Positions 26,584-36,592 are shown, counted from the first letter of the stretch. The stretch: 64,000 nt of DNA from an uncultured Ruminococcus sp. (GCA_900544395.1 UQVC01000003.1:1-64000); one strand, 5' to 3'. Numbers and translations: made by a program. Notes: generated by a model from the sequence alone, not told the origin.

Positions 26584-27558
26584 TCACAGAGATTTTTCAC
26601 ATTGCTTCCACAACCGTTCTTTCACCGCATCCGACGCAAACGCCGATTCGATCGCGTTTTTTGTCATCTGCACTTCCTGTTCTCTCGTCACTGCATACTG
26701 TTCTCTGATAAATGCAAACTCCTTCTCTAACGTCGTCTGGCTCACCGTCCGGTTATCGGTGTTGACCGTCACCAGAAGATTTTCATTTAAAAATTCCTGG
26801 ATCGGATACTCTGCCGGATCTTTGACTGCTTTGGTCTGCATATTGCTGAGCGGGCACATTTCAATCCCAATCTGTCTGTCCCGGCAAAATGCAATCGCCT
26901 CTTTTTGTCCGCGAAGCGCAATCCCATGTCCGATTCTGGATGCCCCACACTGCACTGCATCCAAAATATTCTGTACGCTGCCGCATTCTCCCGCGTGGAT
27001 CGTAAATGGCATCTCCAGTCTTCTGACTTCTCCGAACAATTCCATAAACAACGACATTGGAAATGCCGCTTCGTTTCCCGCCAGATCCGCCGCACACACT
27101 CCGTTTCCCAGGAACTCTCTTGCTGCTTTTAACATCCTTCGATTGGCATCTTCACTCTCATGGCGCATGGCACACACGATCACTCCATAATCAATGCCAA
27201 ATTCTGTTTTTCCCTGCTCCATTCCCTTCAGAACTGCTTCCAGGATCTGCTCTGTAGAAAGACCTTCTTGTGTGGAAAGCAGCGGGGCAAATCTTGCTTC
27301 AATATAGCTGACATGATCCAGCGCCGCGTTTTTCATAAAATCATACCCGGCTCTTTCCAGCCCTTTTTCTGTCTGCAGACATTCCAGAGGAATTTCAAAT
27401 TTTTCCAGATATTCCGTCAAGCTCTGGCATTCCATATCTGCCTGAAGCTCTTCCAATTTTACACTTCTTCCCAGAAGCTCTTCCATACATCCCCGGCTCA
27501 ATGAGCCATCCAGATGACAATGAAGATCCATTCTTGGAAGTCTGTTTTGTTCTGTCAT
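26584..27558 (-). CDS. add: adenosine deaminase
   Basis: Zinc-dependent hydrolase converting (deoxy)adenosine to (deoxy)inosine. Metal ligands lie in MDLHCHLDGSL and FTIHAGECGS, the catalytic region is in IGHGIAL, and a late NTDNRTVS replaces the more common NTDDP-type motif. Length 324 is typical. Starts four bases after cdd ends. Its product feeds the adjacent purine nucleoside phosphorylase. Confidence 0.93.
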   Translation of the reverse strand: MTEQNRLPRMDLHCHLDGSLSRGCMEELLGRSVKLEELQADMECQSLTEYLEKFEIPLECLQTEKGLERAGYDFMKNAALDHVSYIEARFAPLLSTQEGLSTEQILEAVLKGMEQGKTEFGIDYGVIVCAMRHESEDANRRMLKAAREFLGNGVCAADLAGNEAAFPMSLFMELFGEVRRLEMPFTIHAGECGSVQNILDAVQCGASRIGHGIALRGQKEAIAFCRDRQIGIEMCPLSNMQTKAVKDPAEYPIQEFLNENLLVTVNTDNRTVSQTTLEKEFAFIREQYAVTREQEVQMTKNAIESAFASDAVKERLWKQCEKSL

Positions 27559-27562
27559 ATAG

Positions 27563-28024
27563 TTACTCCTCTTTTCCTAAACTTGCCGGTCCAAATCCCA
27601 ATGGCAGGATTTCTTCCAATGTTTTCGTAACATATCCGCCCTCACCATTCTCCAAAATGATCTGAAATTCTTTTGGATCACAAAATTCCATCATCACCTG
27701 CCTGCAGACCCCACAGGGCGCACAAAGCTGTCCACTTTTTTTTCCTTTTGGTCCGCCTACAATGGCAATGGCCAAAAACTCTCTTACCCCTTCTGATACC
27801 GCCTGAAAAAATGCCGTTCTCTCCGCACAGTTGGTTGGCGTATACGAAGCATTTTCAATATTACATCCCAGATATACCCTTCCATCCTTTGTCAAAAGCG
27901 CAGCTCCTACCTGAAACCCGGAATAGGGAGAATAAGACATCGCCTTCCCTTCATATGCCAGACGGATCAGCTCTTCTTTTGCCGGTTCATCCAAAATGGT
28001 GCCAAATTTAAATTCTTTTTTCAT
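27563..28024 (-). CDS. cdd: cytidine deaminase
   Basis: Homotetrameric zinc enzyme converting cytidine or deoxycytidine to the uridine form. The catalytic signature is NCAERTAF with the second Cys pair in PCGVCRQVM. The start at 28024 follows GGGAGGTG; a TTG 18 bases earlier falls inside that ribosome site and is rejected. 153 residues, a little longer than the usual 130-140. Lies between pnp and add. Confidence 0.95.
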   Translation of the reverse strand: MKKEFKFGTILDEPAKEELIRLAYEGKAMSYSPYSGFQVGAALLTKDGRVYLGCNIENASYTPTNCAERTAFFQAVSEGVREFLAIAIVGGPKGKKSGQLCAPCGVCRQVMMEFCDPKEFQIILENGEGGYVTKTLEEILPLGFGPASLGKEE

Positions 28025-28050
28025 TGCGACACCTCCCCGCAAGTTGCTGC

Positions 28051-28890
28051 TTACTCTAATATCTCTCCTATCAGACGGATAGACTCTGTAACCAGACGTT
28101 TGAAATCTTCTGCCACACGATCTGCTGTTTCCTGCACTTCTTTATGATCCAGCTTTTGTGAAGACATCCCTGCTGCCAGATTCGTAATGCAGGAAATTCC
28201 ACATACCTTCATTCCCATGTGTCTTGCCGCCATGGCCTCACATGCCGTACTCATTCCTGCCGCATCTCCGCCAAGAGTTCTACACATTCTGATTTCTGCC
28301 GGCGTCTCATAACTTGGGCCGGTAAACTGCATATAGACACCTTCCTGCAGCGCTACATTTGTATTTTCACCAGCCTTGCGAATCACATCCTGCAATTCTT
28401 TATTATAAACTTCGCTCATATCTGGAAAACGTACTCCCAGCTCCTCAATGTTTGGTCCGATCAGGGGACTGGGAATTGCTGTTGTGATCTGATCTGTGAT
28501 CAGCATCAGATCTCCCGGATGAAAGTTAAAATTCACCCCTCCAGCTGCATTGGTCAGCATCACGATCTTCGCTCCCAACATTCCCATCAAACGTACTGGA
28601 AGTACCACATCCTGCATCGGATATCCTTCATAAAAATGTACCCTTCCCTGCATCGCTACAACCGGAACTCCTTCTACATACCCGAACAGAAATCTGCCCT
28701 TGTGTCCTGCTACAGTCGACACCGGGAATCCTTCAATCTCTGTATACTCCATCGTTTCTTCTACCTGCATCGTCTCTGCATAATCCCCCAGACCCGACCC
28801 TAAAATCAACGCTACTTTCGGCTGAAATTTAATTTTACTTTTTACTGCATCTGCACATTTTACTAATTTTTCATAAATCGGATTCATCAT
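28051..28890 (-). CDS. punA: purine-nucleoside phosphorylase (trimeric, PunA type)
   Basis: Phosphorolysis of inosine and guanosine nucleosides to base plus ribose 1-phosphate. Marks are LILGSGLGDYAET near the N-terminus, GRVHFYEGYPMQDV, LTNAAGGVN and the substrate region FTGPSYETPAEIRM. Length 279 fits the trimeric class. The start overlaps the end of the upstream Crp-family regulator by 20 bases; a second ATG three bases on is equally possible. Confidence 0.95.
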   Translation of the reverse strand: MMNPIYEKLVKCADAVKSKIKFQPKVALILGSGLGDYAETMQVEETMEYTEIEGFPVSTVAGHKGRFLFGYVEGVPVVAMQGRVHFYEGYPMQDVVLPVRLMGMLGAKIVMLTNAAGGVNFNFHPGDLMLITDQITTAIPSPLIGPNIEELGVRFPDMSEVYNKELQDVIRKAGENTNVALQEGVYMQFTGPSYETPAEIRMCRTLGGDAAGMSTACEAMAARHMGMKVCGISCITNLAAGMSSQKLDHKEVQETADRVAEDFKRLVTESIRLIGEILE

Positions 28891-29632
28891 TTCGCTCCCT
28901 TTCTACCAATGGTTCGATCAGTTTGGATACAAGCGCATGAATTTGTTCATACTGCTTCTCATCAATATAAAATGTCTTTCCAATCCGGCTGATCAACCCT
29001 TGTTCTTCAAATTTTTTTACCGCCCGGTTCACAGTCTTTACGCTTAGCCCTGAATATTCTGCCAGCTCCTGCCGTGTGTTCGTAAACGATAATTTTCCAT
29101 TTTTTGCATACTTTTTGTAGCGGTGTTCAAAAAGAACCGCCAGCCGGTCTGTCCCCGGCACAAACATATATGTCCTGCTGGTCACTCCCTGTTCATACAG
29201 ATACTGTCCCATGATCTTGGCTTCCTGCTTCAATGCACGGATATCTGTTCGAAGCCATCTGGCATACACATCCGCAGGGATTCGAATCGAAGTACACGGT
29301 GTGATCGTCTGCAGTGTTGCCTGATAGGTATCCAGATCCATGATCAATTCCATTCCCCCCATGGCATTGATCCCGTCAAACTGCATGAAATCATAAGCAA
29401 TCCCATAGACTCTGTAATCTGTAATTTTAAACATTCCTCTTGCAATGATATGCACTGTATCCACAGGCTGATTTTCCCGGATAAACACAACATTTTTGTC
29501 CAGTTCCACTACACGGAATGACTCTAACAGCCAGTCCGGAGCATCCTGAAAAAACTGCTCTATGGCTTTCCTTCTATCCTTTTTCAACTCCCGCATAAAA
29601 GGGAGCACCTCATATAGGCGTTCTGTTCCCAT
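28871..29632 (-). CDS. Crp/Fnr-family regulator of the nucleoside salvage unit
   Basis: A 253-residue regulator: effector-binding beta barrel (about residues 25-140), then a winged helix with recognition segment ELAEYSGLSVKTVNRAVKKF. The start at 29632 has GAAGGG upstream; the open frame extends 132 bases further but crosses the promoter and poly-A region. The overlap with pnp indicates coupling and suggests it controls nucleoside catabolism. The effector is unknown; a nucleoside, sugar phosphate or cyclic nucleotide are possibilities. Confidence 0.87.
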   Translation of the reverse strand: MGTERLYEVLPFMRELKKDRRKAIEQFFQDAPDWLLESFRVVELDKNVVFIRENQPVDTVHIIARGMFKITDYRVYGIAYDFMQFDGINAMGGMELIMDLDTYQATLQTITPCTSIRIPADVYARWLRTDIRALKQEAKIMGQYLYEQGVTSRTYMFVPGTDRLAVLFEHRYKKYAKNGKLSFTNTRQELAEYSGLSVKTVNRAVKKFEEQGLISRIGKTFYIDEKQYEQIHALVSKLIEPLVERERNDESDL

Positions 29633-29672
29633 ACATACCCTTCCTTTGTCTCTGGTAAATAGTCTCCTTACT

Positions 29673-29678
29673 ATTATA
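29673..29678 (-). promoter_or_regulatory. -10 box for the Crp-pnp-cdd-add unit
   Basis: TATAAT on the minus strand about 40 bases before the regulator ATG. No clear -35 at 17 bp (T-rich), consistent with an activated promoter. Confidence 0.45.
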
Positions 29679-29728
29679 AAACAAATCGCCAAAAAAAACA
29701 GAGGTTCTTCTATTTTCGAGAAAAAATT

Positions 29729-29759
29729 TCCGGCTGACATTTCAAACCTGTCAGCCGGA
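29729..29759 (-). terminator. terminator after the BMP lipoprotein gene
   Basis: Perfect 11-bp stem TCCGGCTGACA (29729-29739) / TGTCAGCCGGA (29749-29759), followed on the minus strand by AATTTTTTC. It divides nucleoside salvage into two transcripts. Confidence 0.88.
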
Positions 29760-29775
29760 TCCATTCATGCCATTC

Positions 29776-30912
29776 TTATTTGATCAACTCTACTTTTACA
29801 ACATCTGTCAGAATTCCTGTTGCATCTGGAATCACCTTACCATCTGCACCTTTCATCTGGTCATTTCCGACTTTGATCGTACCATCTTTTAACTGGCTAT
29901 ACAGCTCATCGTATTTTTCCTGTGTAAATACTTTAAATTTTGATGTCTCCATCGGAAGTTTTACACCATCCTGAGCAGCATCCAAAGTCACTGTTTTTCC
30001 TCCCTGGAAGCTGTCATTGTAGTAGTCTTCCAATGCTCCGTAAATAGAATCTCCAAGATTCTTCATTGCGGATGTGATGACTGTCTCAGACTCTACAGAC
30101 TGGTCAACGTCTACACCAATCACAACTTTGTCCGCTGTCTCTGCTGCTTTCATTACAGAGTTACCAACTCCACCGCCACATGCGAAGATACATTCTGTTC
30201 CTTCGTTATACCATGCTGCTGCTTTTGCATTGTTTTCCGGAGATGCGTCGAAGTTTCCTACATAAGTATACTTGATGTTGATATCTCCAGCTTTGAGTCC
30301 CATATCTTTTGCTGCTGCATCTGCTCCCTGTACGAATCCATATCCATAACGGATTACTGCAGGAACTGCGATACCACCCATAAATCCAAGATTTTTGTAT
30401 CCTTCTGTCACTGCTGCATATCCTGCCAGATATCCGGCCTGCTCTTCTGCATACATGATAGACATTACATTGTCTTCAATCTGTACGTTTCCATCTTTAT
30501 CTTTTGGTTCTGCATCGACCAGGATAAAGTGTACATCCGGATATTTTGTCTGTGCTTCCATGATCGGATATTCAAACAGAAATCCCGGTGTTGCGATTAC
30601 TTTTGCCCCGCCTTTTACAGCCAGGTCAATGGCATTTAAACAAGCCTCGTCTGATTTTTCTGTCGGTTTGTAATATTTGTGTGTCAGATTGTTATCTTTT
30701 GCGTATTTCTCAAGTCCTTCCCATGTTCCCTGGTTAAATGACTTGTCATCGATCGTTCCTACGTCTGTGATCAGCGCCAGCTCATATCCGCCTTTTCCGC
30801 CTTTGTCTCCCTCTTTGGATTCTGATCCTTCACTTCCTGGTTTTGAGACACATCCTGTCATTCCTACAACAAGTGTTGCTGCCATAAGCAGACTTAAGAT
30901 TTTCTTTTTCAT
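29776..30912 (-). CDS. BMP-family nucleoside-binding lipoprotein of an ABC transporter
   Basis: Extracellular lipoprotein that delivers nucleosides to the permease. Signal with lipobox VGMTGC (lipidated Cys21), a Gly/Lys-rich linker, then the BMP fold beginning LALITDVGTIDDKSFNQG. Length 378 is typical. It ends the deoB-nupOPQ-pdp-deoC unit, separated from its ATPase and permeases by pdp and deoC. Confidence 0.93.
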   Translation of the reverse strand: MKKKILSLLMAATLVVGMTGCVSKPGSEGSESKEGDKGGKGGYELALITDVGTIDDKSFNQGTWEGLEKYAKDNNLTHKYYKPTEKSDEACLNAIDLAVKGGAKVIATPGFLFEYPIMEAQTKYPDVHFILVDAEPKDKDGNVQIEDNVMSIMYAEEQAGYLAGYAAVTEGYKNLGFMGGIAVPAVIRYGYGFVQGADAAAKDMGLKAGDINIKYTYVGNFDASPENNAKAAAWYNEGTECIFACGGGVGNSVMKAAETADKVVIGVDVDQSVESETVITSAMKNLGDSIYGALEDYYNDSFQGGKTVTLDAAQDGVKLPMETSKFKVFTQEKYDELYSQLKDGTIKVGNDQMKGADGKVIPDATGILTDVVKVELIK

Positions 30913-30924
30913 GTCTTCTCCTCC

Positions 30925-31590
30925 TTAATATCCACTGGTGTGTTCGCCCTGGATCAGCTTGATCGCAGAACTGGTACCAATTCTATCACATCCTGTTTCC
31001 AGGAATGCTTCCATATCAGCCACTGTCTTGACTCCGCCCGCTGCTTTCATCTTCACGTCCGGTCCGATATTCTCTTTGAATAATCGAATGTCTTCCAGTG
31101 TTGCTCCGGCAGTTCCAAATCCGGTAGAAGTCTTGATATAATCTGCTCCTGCCGCTGTCACTGCCTTGCACATTGCAATCTTCTCTTCTTCTGTCAGATA
31201 ACAGGTTTCGATGATCACCTTTAAGATCTTATCTCCTGTAATCTTCTTCAGAGCTGCAATTTCCTCTTGTACTGCATCATAATTTCCATTTTTGACATCA
31301 GAGATATTGATGACCATATCGATTTCTGACGCTCCGTCTTCCAGAGCCTTTTTCGTCTCTGCTGCTTTCGCCTCTGTCACACTGTATCCCAATGGAAAAC
31401 CTACCACTGTACAGATGTTGATCTTTTCTCCGTACATATCATGTACCCGCTTGATATAACACGGAGGAATACACACAGATGCCGTCTGATATTCGATGGC
31501 TTCCTCACACAATTTCTGAATGTCTTCCCATGTAGCAAACGCTTTCAGCTGTGTGTGATCCACATGGCTTAAAATTTCTTTCTGATTCAT
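30925..31590 (-). CDS. deoC: deoxyribose-phosphate aldolase
   Basis: Class I aldolase splitting 2-deoxyribose 5-phosphate into glyceraldehyde 3-phosphate and acetaldehyde. The Schiff-base Lys is in YIKTSTGFG; DHTQLKAF and KAAGGVKT are further family motifs. 221 residues. Works after Pdp and DeoB in the same unit to feed glycolysis. Confidence 0.97.
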   Translation of the reverse strand: MNQKEILSHVDHTQLKAFATWEDIQKLCEEAIEYQTASVCIPPCYIKRVHDMYGEKINICTVVGFPLGYSVTEAKAAETKKALEDGASEIDMVINISDVKNGNYDAVQEEIAALKKITGDKILKVIIETCYLTEEEKIAMCKAVTAAGADYIKTSTGFGTAGATLEDIRLFKENIGPDVKMKAAGGVKTVADMEAFLETGCDRIGTSSAIKLIQGEHTSGY

Positions 31591-31609
31591 TTTTCATCCG
31601 CCGCCTTTC

Positions 31610-32932
31610 TTAAAAATACTCTACCTGCTCTTTGGAAACCCGTGCATAGATCAGTTTCTCTTCTTCTGCGCGAGTTTCTTTCTGCGTCACTGCTGACAGA
31701 TAACGCTTAGCTGCCGCCTCAAACAATTCTTCTTTTGACGCATACATAGTTGCCAGAGACTCTCCTCTTTCCACATAGTCCCCCACCTTTTTGTGAAGGA
31801 TGATCCCTGCGGAAAAATCAAGTTCGCTGTCTTTTGTCTCTCTTCCAGCACCCAGCATCGCAGATGCAATTCCACAACTCTCGGTATCCATAAAGGTAAT
31901 GTATCCGGATTCTTCTGCGCAGACTTCGTAAGAATATGGAGCCTTTGCAAATTTATCGGTATCCCAGATCACCGCATCGTCTCCACCCTGTGCTCTGACC
32001 ATAGCCGCCAGATGCTCCAGTGCTCTGCCATTTTCAATCACTTCTTTTACCATCTCTCTGCATACTTCCAGAGTTCCTTGCCCCGCCAAGTATAACATAT
32101 TCGATGCCAAATGCATACATACTTCTGTCAAATCTTTTGGACCGTTTCCTTTGAGCGTCTCCACTGCCTCGATCACTTCCAGACTGTTTCCGATATTGTG
32201 TCCCAACGGAATGTCCATATTGGTGATTAAAGCCACCGTACGTTTCCCCGCATTTTCTCCAATTGTCACCATCTCTTTTGCAAGTGCCACAGAGTCTTCC
32301 AGCGTCTTCATAAATGCTCCGCTTCCGGTCTTGACATCCAACAGGATACAATCATTTCCTGCTGCCAGCTTTTTACTCATGATCGAAACCGCGATCAATG
32401 GAATACTGTCTACAGTTGCCGTCACATCACGAAGCGCATACAGTTTTTTATCTGCCGGAGCAAGATTGCCGGACTGTCCGATCACACTAACTCCTGTTTG
32501 ATTTACTACTTCAAAAAATTCTTCTCTTGTGAGAGTGGTTTTCATTCCCGGAATGGATTCCAGTTTGTCTACCGTTCCGCCGGTATGCCCCAGACCTCTT
32601 CCAGACATCTTTGCTACTTTGGCTCCGCATGCTGCCACAATCGGTGCAATGATCAGCGTGGTCTTATCTCCCACACCTCCTGTAGAATGTTTATCTACCT
32701 TAATGCCCTCAATTCCGGAAAGATCTACCATATCTCCTGAGTGCGCCACCGCCAGTGTCATGGCAAGCGTCTCTTCCTCGGTCATTCCCTGAAAATACAC
32801 TGCCATCAAAAAAGCGGACATCTGATAATCCGGGATATTTCCGGCTACATATTCTTCTACCAGATAATGGATTTCTTCGTGATTTAAAGATTCACCATTT
32901 CTTTTTTTCATGATCAGGTCATACATTCTCAT
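31610..32932 (-). CDS. pdp: pyrimidine-nucleoside phosphorylase
   Basis: Phosphorolysis of uridine and thymidine/deoxyuridine. The signature KMSGRGLGHTGGTVDKLESI is exact for the thymidine/pyrimidine phosphorylase family; an anthranilate-transferase-like fold and C-terminal domain are complete at 440 residues. In this operon it yields (deoxy)ribose 1-phosphate for DeoB. Confidence 0.96.
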   Translation of the reverse strand: MRMYDLIMKKRNGESLNHEEIHYLVEEYVAGNIPDYQMSAFLMAVYFQGMTEEETLAMTLAVAHSGDMVDLSGIEGIKVDKHSTGGVGDKTTLIIAPIVAACGAKVAKMSGRGLGHTGGTVDKLESIPGMKTTLTREEFFEVVNQTGVSVIGQSGNLAPADKKLYALRDVTATVDSIPLIAVSIMSKKLAAGNDCILLDVKTGSGAFMKTLEDSVALAKEMVTIGENAGKRTVALITNMDIPLGHNIGNSLEVIEAVETLKGNGPKDLTEVCMHLASNMLYLAGQGTLEVCREMVKEVIENGRALEHLAAMVRAQGGDDAVIWDTDKFAKAPYSYEVCAEESGYITFMDTESCGIASAMLGAGRETKDSELDFSAGIILHKKVGDYVERGESLATMYASKEELFEAAAKRYLSAVTQKETRAEEEKLIYARVSKEQVEYF

Positions 32933-32956
32933 TGTCTTGTTCCTGCCTTTCTTTGC

Positions 32957-33910
32957 TTATCTGCTTCCCTTGTCATATGGGATTCCTTCTGCTTTCGGCG
33001 CCTGTGAATTCTTGGAGAAGAATGCCAGGACGATCAAGGTCGCAATATAAGGAATCATCTTATATACCTCATTTGGTATCGGCAGTGATTTCAGGAATGG
33101 GATCGTGGAATATGCACTGGAAAGTGTTTTCATGATTCCAAAGAAGAAGGCTGCCATTAAAATCTTATTGCTTCTCCACTGTCCGAAGATCAGTACTGCA
33201 ATCGCCAGGAATCCGTATCCTGCTACACTTGCATTGAAGTTCGTCGAAGTCGGAACTACAAAGATCAGTCCTCCGATTCCGCCCAGTACACCGGAAATGA
33301 TGACTCCTGCATAACGGATTCTGTAGACATTCACCCCAACCGAATCTGCTGCTCCCGGATGCTCTCCACAGGCACGAAGTCTGAGACCGAATCTGGTGTT
33401 TTTGATCACAAAGGCTGCCACTGCAAAGATCAGGATCCCGATATACGTAGAAATATAACAATTCTGAAAGAACAGATCTCCGATCACCGGAATATCTCCC
33501 AGTACCGGCACTTTATCAATGTGGAACGTATCTGTAAACTGGATCTGCTGCATTCCCTGGATCATACGTGCCGTAAAAATCGCAAATGCCGGTGCAAACA
33601 GATTCAATGCAGTACCACTGATGGTCTGATCTGCTTTCATATTGATGGAAGCAAACGCGTGCAGAAGACTGAACAGCCCCCCGGTCAGCCCTGCTACCAG
33701 CATGGCAAGAAGAAACAAGCCCTGACCGCTTAAACTGCCCTGGAAAATATTGATAAAAAAGATTCCGGCAAAAGCGCCCATAACCATGATACCTTCCAAC
33801 GCAATATTGATAACACCGCTTCGTTCTGAATACATGGCTCCGATCGCAACGATCAAAAGCGGAATGGCAAAATACATGGTCTGCTGTACAACGAAATATG
33901 CTACATTCAT
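32957..33910 (-). CDS. nupQ: nucleoside ABC transporter permease (NupQ-like)
   Basis: Membrane permease of the BMP-type nucleoside importer, 317 residues with about nine hydrophobic helices. The YSERSGVINIALEGIMVMGA segment and LRACGEHPGAADSVGVNV coupling loop mark the family. Its start overlaps the preceding permease gene by four bases. Partner of the adjacent permease and the double ATPase. Confidence 0.94.
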   Translation of the reverse strand: MNVAYFVVQQTMYFAIPLLIVAIGAMYSERSGVINIALEGIMVMGAFAGIFFINIFQGSLSGQGLFLLAMLVAGLTGGLFSLLHAFASINMKADQTISGTALNLFAPAFAIFTARMIQGMQQIQFTDTFHIDKVPVLGDIPVIGDLFFQNCYISTYIGILIFAVAAFVIKNTRFGLRLRACGEHPGAADSVGVNVYRIRYAGVIISGVLGGIGGLIFVVPTSTNFNASVAGYGFLAIAVLIFGQWRSNKILMAAFFFGIMKTLSSAYSTIPFLKSLPIPNEVYKMIPYIATLIVLAFFSKNSQAPKAEGIPYDKGSR

Positions 33911-35037
33911 GACTGTCCCTCCTTCCCTTTGGAATTACCGATTGCTTTCTTCTCGGCTTTTTTTGCTTTTTTCATCTGAATTTTATAAATCGTATTTTTA
34001 AATAACAGTGAAAGTGCTCCGCAATAAATGATCGCTGCAATGATCATATCAATGACTTCCGGCGCAAAATCAAACAACTGCATATTGTTTCCGCCAACTG
34101 TGATGTATCCGATAAACAATCCTGCAAACAAGATACCGATTGGATTTGAAAGTCCCAGAAGCGCTACAGAAATTCCAGAGAATCCTTCCGGCGCGATCAC
34201 GTCCAGCACCTGCATATATTTTCCGGAATCTGCCAGATACAGTAAAGCTCCGCCAAGTCCGGAAAGAGCTCCTGCGATCACCATGGAAGATACGATGTTG
34301 CGTTTTTCATTGATTCCTGCATACCGGCTGGCATCCGGGTTCATACCACAGGCTTTCAGTTCATATCCAAAAATCGTCTTATTCAGTAAAACATAAATCA
34401 AGATCACGCATCCGATGGCAATCAGGATTCCGATGTTCACGCTGGCTCCCGGAAACAGCTGATCCATTCCGGCTTTTGGAAGGTTCGCTCCATCCGCTAC
34501 TGCCATAGACTGATTCTTTACCTGATCATATACTGTTTTCTGAATCAGCATATTGGTCAGATACATTCCGATATAGTTCATCATAATCGAAGAAATAACT
34601 TCATTTACATTAAAAAATGCTTTCAAAAGTCCCGGAACCATGCCCCAGATAGCTCCTGCCAAAACAGCTGCCAGAAGTGCCGCAAGACAGTGAACCCCCG
34701 GTGGGAGGAATGTAAATTTGACTCCAACAAATACCGCGGCAAATGCACCCATTGTAAACTGTCCGGATGCCCCGATATTAAACAGACCTGTCTTAAATGC
34801 AAAGCCTACGGAAAGACCGGTCATGATCAGAGGGGTCGCCATATACAGCACTTGTCCCATTCCCTGCATTCCATCCGTAAATCCGCCCTGGATGATCATC
34901 ATAAATCCACCCAATGCCTGACTTGGATTACTGATCAGAAGAATGACCAGACCAAACAACAGACCGCAGATAATCGCAAGGATGGAGGAACTGAAATTGA
35001 CAAAGCCTTCCCCTTTCAATAAATTCTTAATCTTCAT
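33907..35037 (-). CDS. nupP: nucleoside ABC transporter permease (NupP-like)
   Basis: Second permease, 376 residues, about nine or ten helices. FKTGLFNIGASGQFTMGA and the coupling loop ELKACGMNPDASRYAGIN mark the family. It has a long Lys-rich C-terminus (KMKAKKAEKKA-like) for the cytoplasmic face. Overlaps the ATPase gene by 11 bases and nupQ by four. Confidence 0.94.
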   Translation of the reverse strand: MKIKNLLKGEGFVNFSSSILAIICGLLFGLVILLISNPSQALGGFMMIIQGGFTDGMQGMGQVLYMATPLIMTGLSVGFAFKTGLFNIGASGQFTMGAFAAVFVGVKFTFLPPGVHCLAALLAAVLAGAIWGMVPGLLKAFFNVNEVISSIMMNYIGMYLTNMLIQKTVYDQVKNQSMAVADGANLPKAGMDQLFPGASVNIGILIAIGCVILIYVLLNKTIFGYELKACGMNPDASRYAGINEKRNIVSSMVIAGALSGLGGALLYLADSGKYMQVLDVIAPEGFSGISVALLGLSNPIGILFAGLFIGYITVGGNNMQLFDFAPEVIDMIIAAIIYCGALSLLFKNTIYKIQMKKAKKAEKKAIGNSKGKEGQS

Positions 35038-36559
35038 TCTTCACACTCCTTTTCGCTCCTGCCATGTAAAGTCCGAGTTCTTCTGTGGTGATCTTCTTCG
35101 GATCCAGATCCGCAACAATTTCTCCTTCGTACATGACGATGATTCTGTCACTGACATTCATAACCTCATCCAGCTCCAGTGAAACAAGAAGCACTGCCTT
35201 TCCTGCATCCCGCTGCTCCACCAATTGTTTGTGGATGTACTCGATCGCTCCTACGTCCAGACCACGTACCGGCTGTACGGCAATGACAATCTCCGGATTG
35301 CGGTCCAGCTCTCTGGCGATGATCGCCTTCTGCTGATTTCCTCCGGACATTCCTCTTGCAATGCTCTTCTCGCCCTGACTGGATCGAATATCAAATTTTT
35401 CAATCAGCATTTTTGCATACTGACGGATGGCGTCAAATTTTAAAAATCCATGGCTCTGGAACTGTTTCGTATAATAAGACTGCAAAATCAGGTTCTCCTG
35501 AAGTGTGTAATCTAAAACCAGTCCGTCTTTGTGACGGTCTTCCGGAATATGCGCCACCCCGTCCAGACATTTCTGCCGGATGCTCTCTTTGGTGATGTCT
35601 TTTCCATTTAAGATCACCTGACCATGCTCCAGAGGCATCAGCCCTGTGATTCCATATACCAGCTCCGACTGTCCATTTCCATCGATACCTGCCACACAGA
35701 GGATTTCTCCTTTTCGTACCTGGAATGAGACATTGTTGACCGCTGCTTTTCCATGATGTTTGGACTTTACAGTCAGATTTTTCACTTCCAGTACCGGTTC
35801 TCCCGGTGTCATCTCCGGTTTGTCTACAATAAAGTTGACCTTACGTCCGACCATCATCTCCGACATCTGCTCTTTGGATGTCTCTGCCACTTCTACCGTT
35901 CCGATATATTTTCCTTTTCTTAATACACTGCAGCGATTGGCAACTTCTTTGATCTCATTAAGCTTATGTGTGATAAAGATGATGGACTTTCCTTCTGCGA
36001 TCAGCTGCTTCATCACTTTCATCAATTCACTGATCTCCTGCGGCGTCAGAACTGCTGTCGGCTCGTCAAAGATCAGAATGTCATTGTCACAGTACAGCAT
36101 CTTCAAGATCTCAACTCTCTGCTGCATTCCCACTGTGATATCAGAAATATAAGCATCCGGATCGATCTTAAATTTGTAGCGCTCACTGAGCTCCATGACT
36201 TTTTTGCGGGCCGCATCCATTTTCAGCACGCCCATCTTTGTCGTCTCACGTCCCAGAACAATACTTTCCAGAACGGTAAAATTGTGTACCAGTTTGAAGT
36301 GCTGGTGCACCATTCCGATTCCCAGATCATTGGCATCATTGGGATTGTTGATGTTCACCTTTTTTCCATTGATGCGGATCTCCCCTTCTTCCGGCTGGTA
36401 CAGACCGAAGAGAACACTCATCAGTGTTGATTTTCCGGCTCCGTTCTCACCGAGCAGCGCATGGATCTCGCCTTTTTTTACCTGGAGGGTGATATCGTCG
36501 TTGGCTTTGAAATTTCCAAACTGTTTGGTGATGTGGTTCATCTCAATTACATATTCCAC
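35027..36559 (-). CDS. nupO: nucleoside ABC transporter ATP-binding protein, two ATPase domains (NupO-like)
   Basis: Fused double ABC ATPase of 510 residues. The first half has Walker A GENGAGKST and Walker B ILIFDEPTAVL. The second half has a degenerate nucleotide loop AGIDGNGQSEL and signature MSGGNQQKAIIAREL with PVRGLDVGA, as in sugar and nucleoside BMP importers. Follows deoB by 33 bases. Confidence 0.95.
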   Translation of the reverse strand: MEYVIEMNHITKQFGNFKANDDITLQVKKGEIHALLGENGAGKSTLMSVLFGLYQPEEGEIRINGKKVNINNPNDANDLGIGMVHQHFKLVHNFTVLESIVLGRETTKMGVLKMDAARKKVMELSERYKFKIDPDAYISDITVGMQQRVEILKMLYCDNDILIFDEPTAVLTPQEISELMKVMKQLIAEGKSIIFITHKLNEIKEVANRCSVLRKGKYIGTVEVAETSKEQMSEMMVGRKVNFIVDKPEMTPGEPVLEVKNLTVKSKHHGKAAVNNVSFQVRKGEILCVAGIDGNGQSELVYGITGLMPLEHGQVILNGKDITKESIRQKCLDGVAHIPEDRHKDGLVLDYTLQENLILQSYYTKQFQSHGFLKFDAIRQYAKMLIEKFDIRSSQGEKSIARGMSGGNQQKAIIARELDRNPEIVIAVQPVRGLDVGAIEYIHKQLVEQRDAGKAVLLVSLELDEVMNVSDRIIVMYEGEIVADLDPKKITTEELGLYMAGAKRSVKNED

Positions 36560-36592
36560 ATTCGCTTCCTCCCTTTCTCCTAGATTGACTTT

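Noticed and set aside
27563..28042. TTG start for cdd
   Set aside because: It would place the GGGAGGTG ribosome site inside the gene; the ATG 18 bases on fits it.
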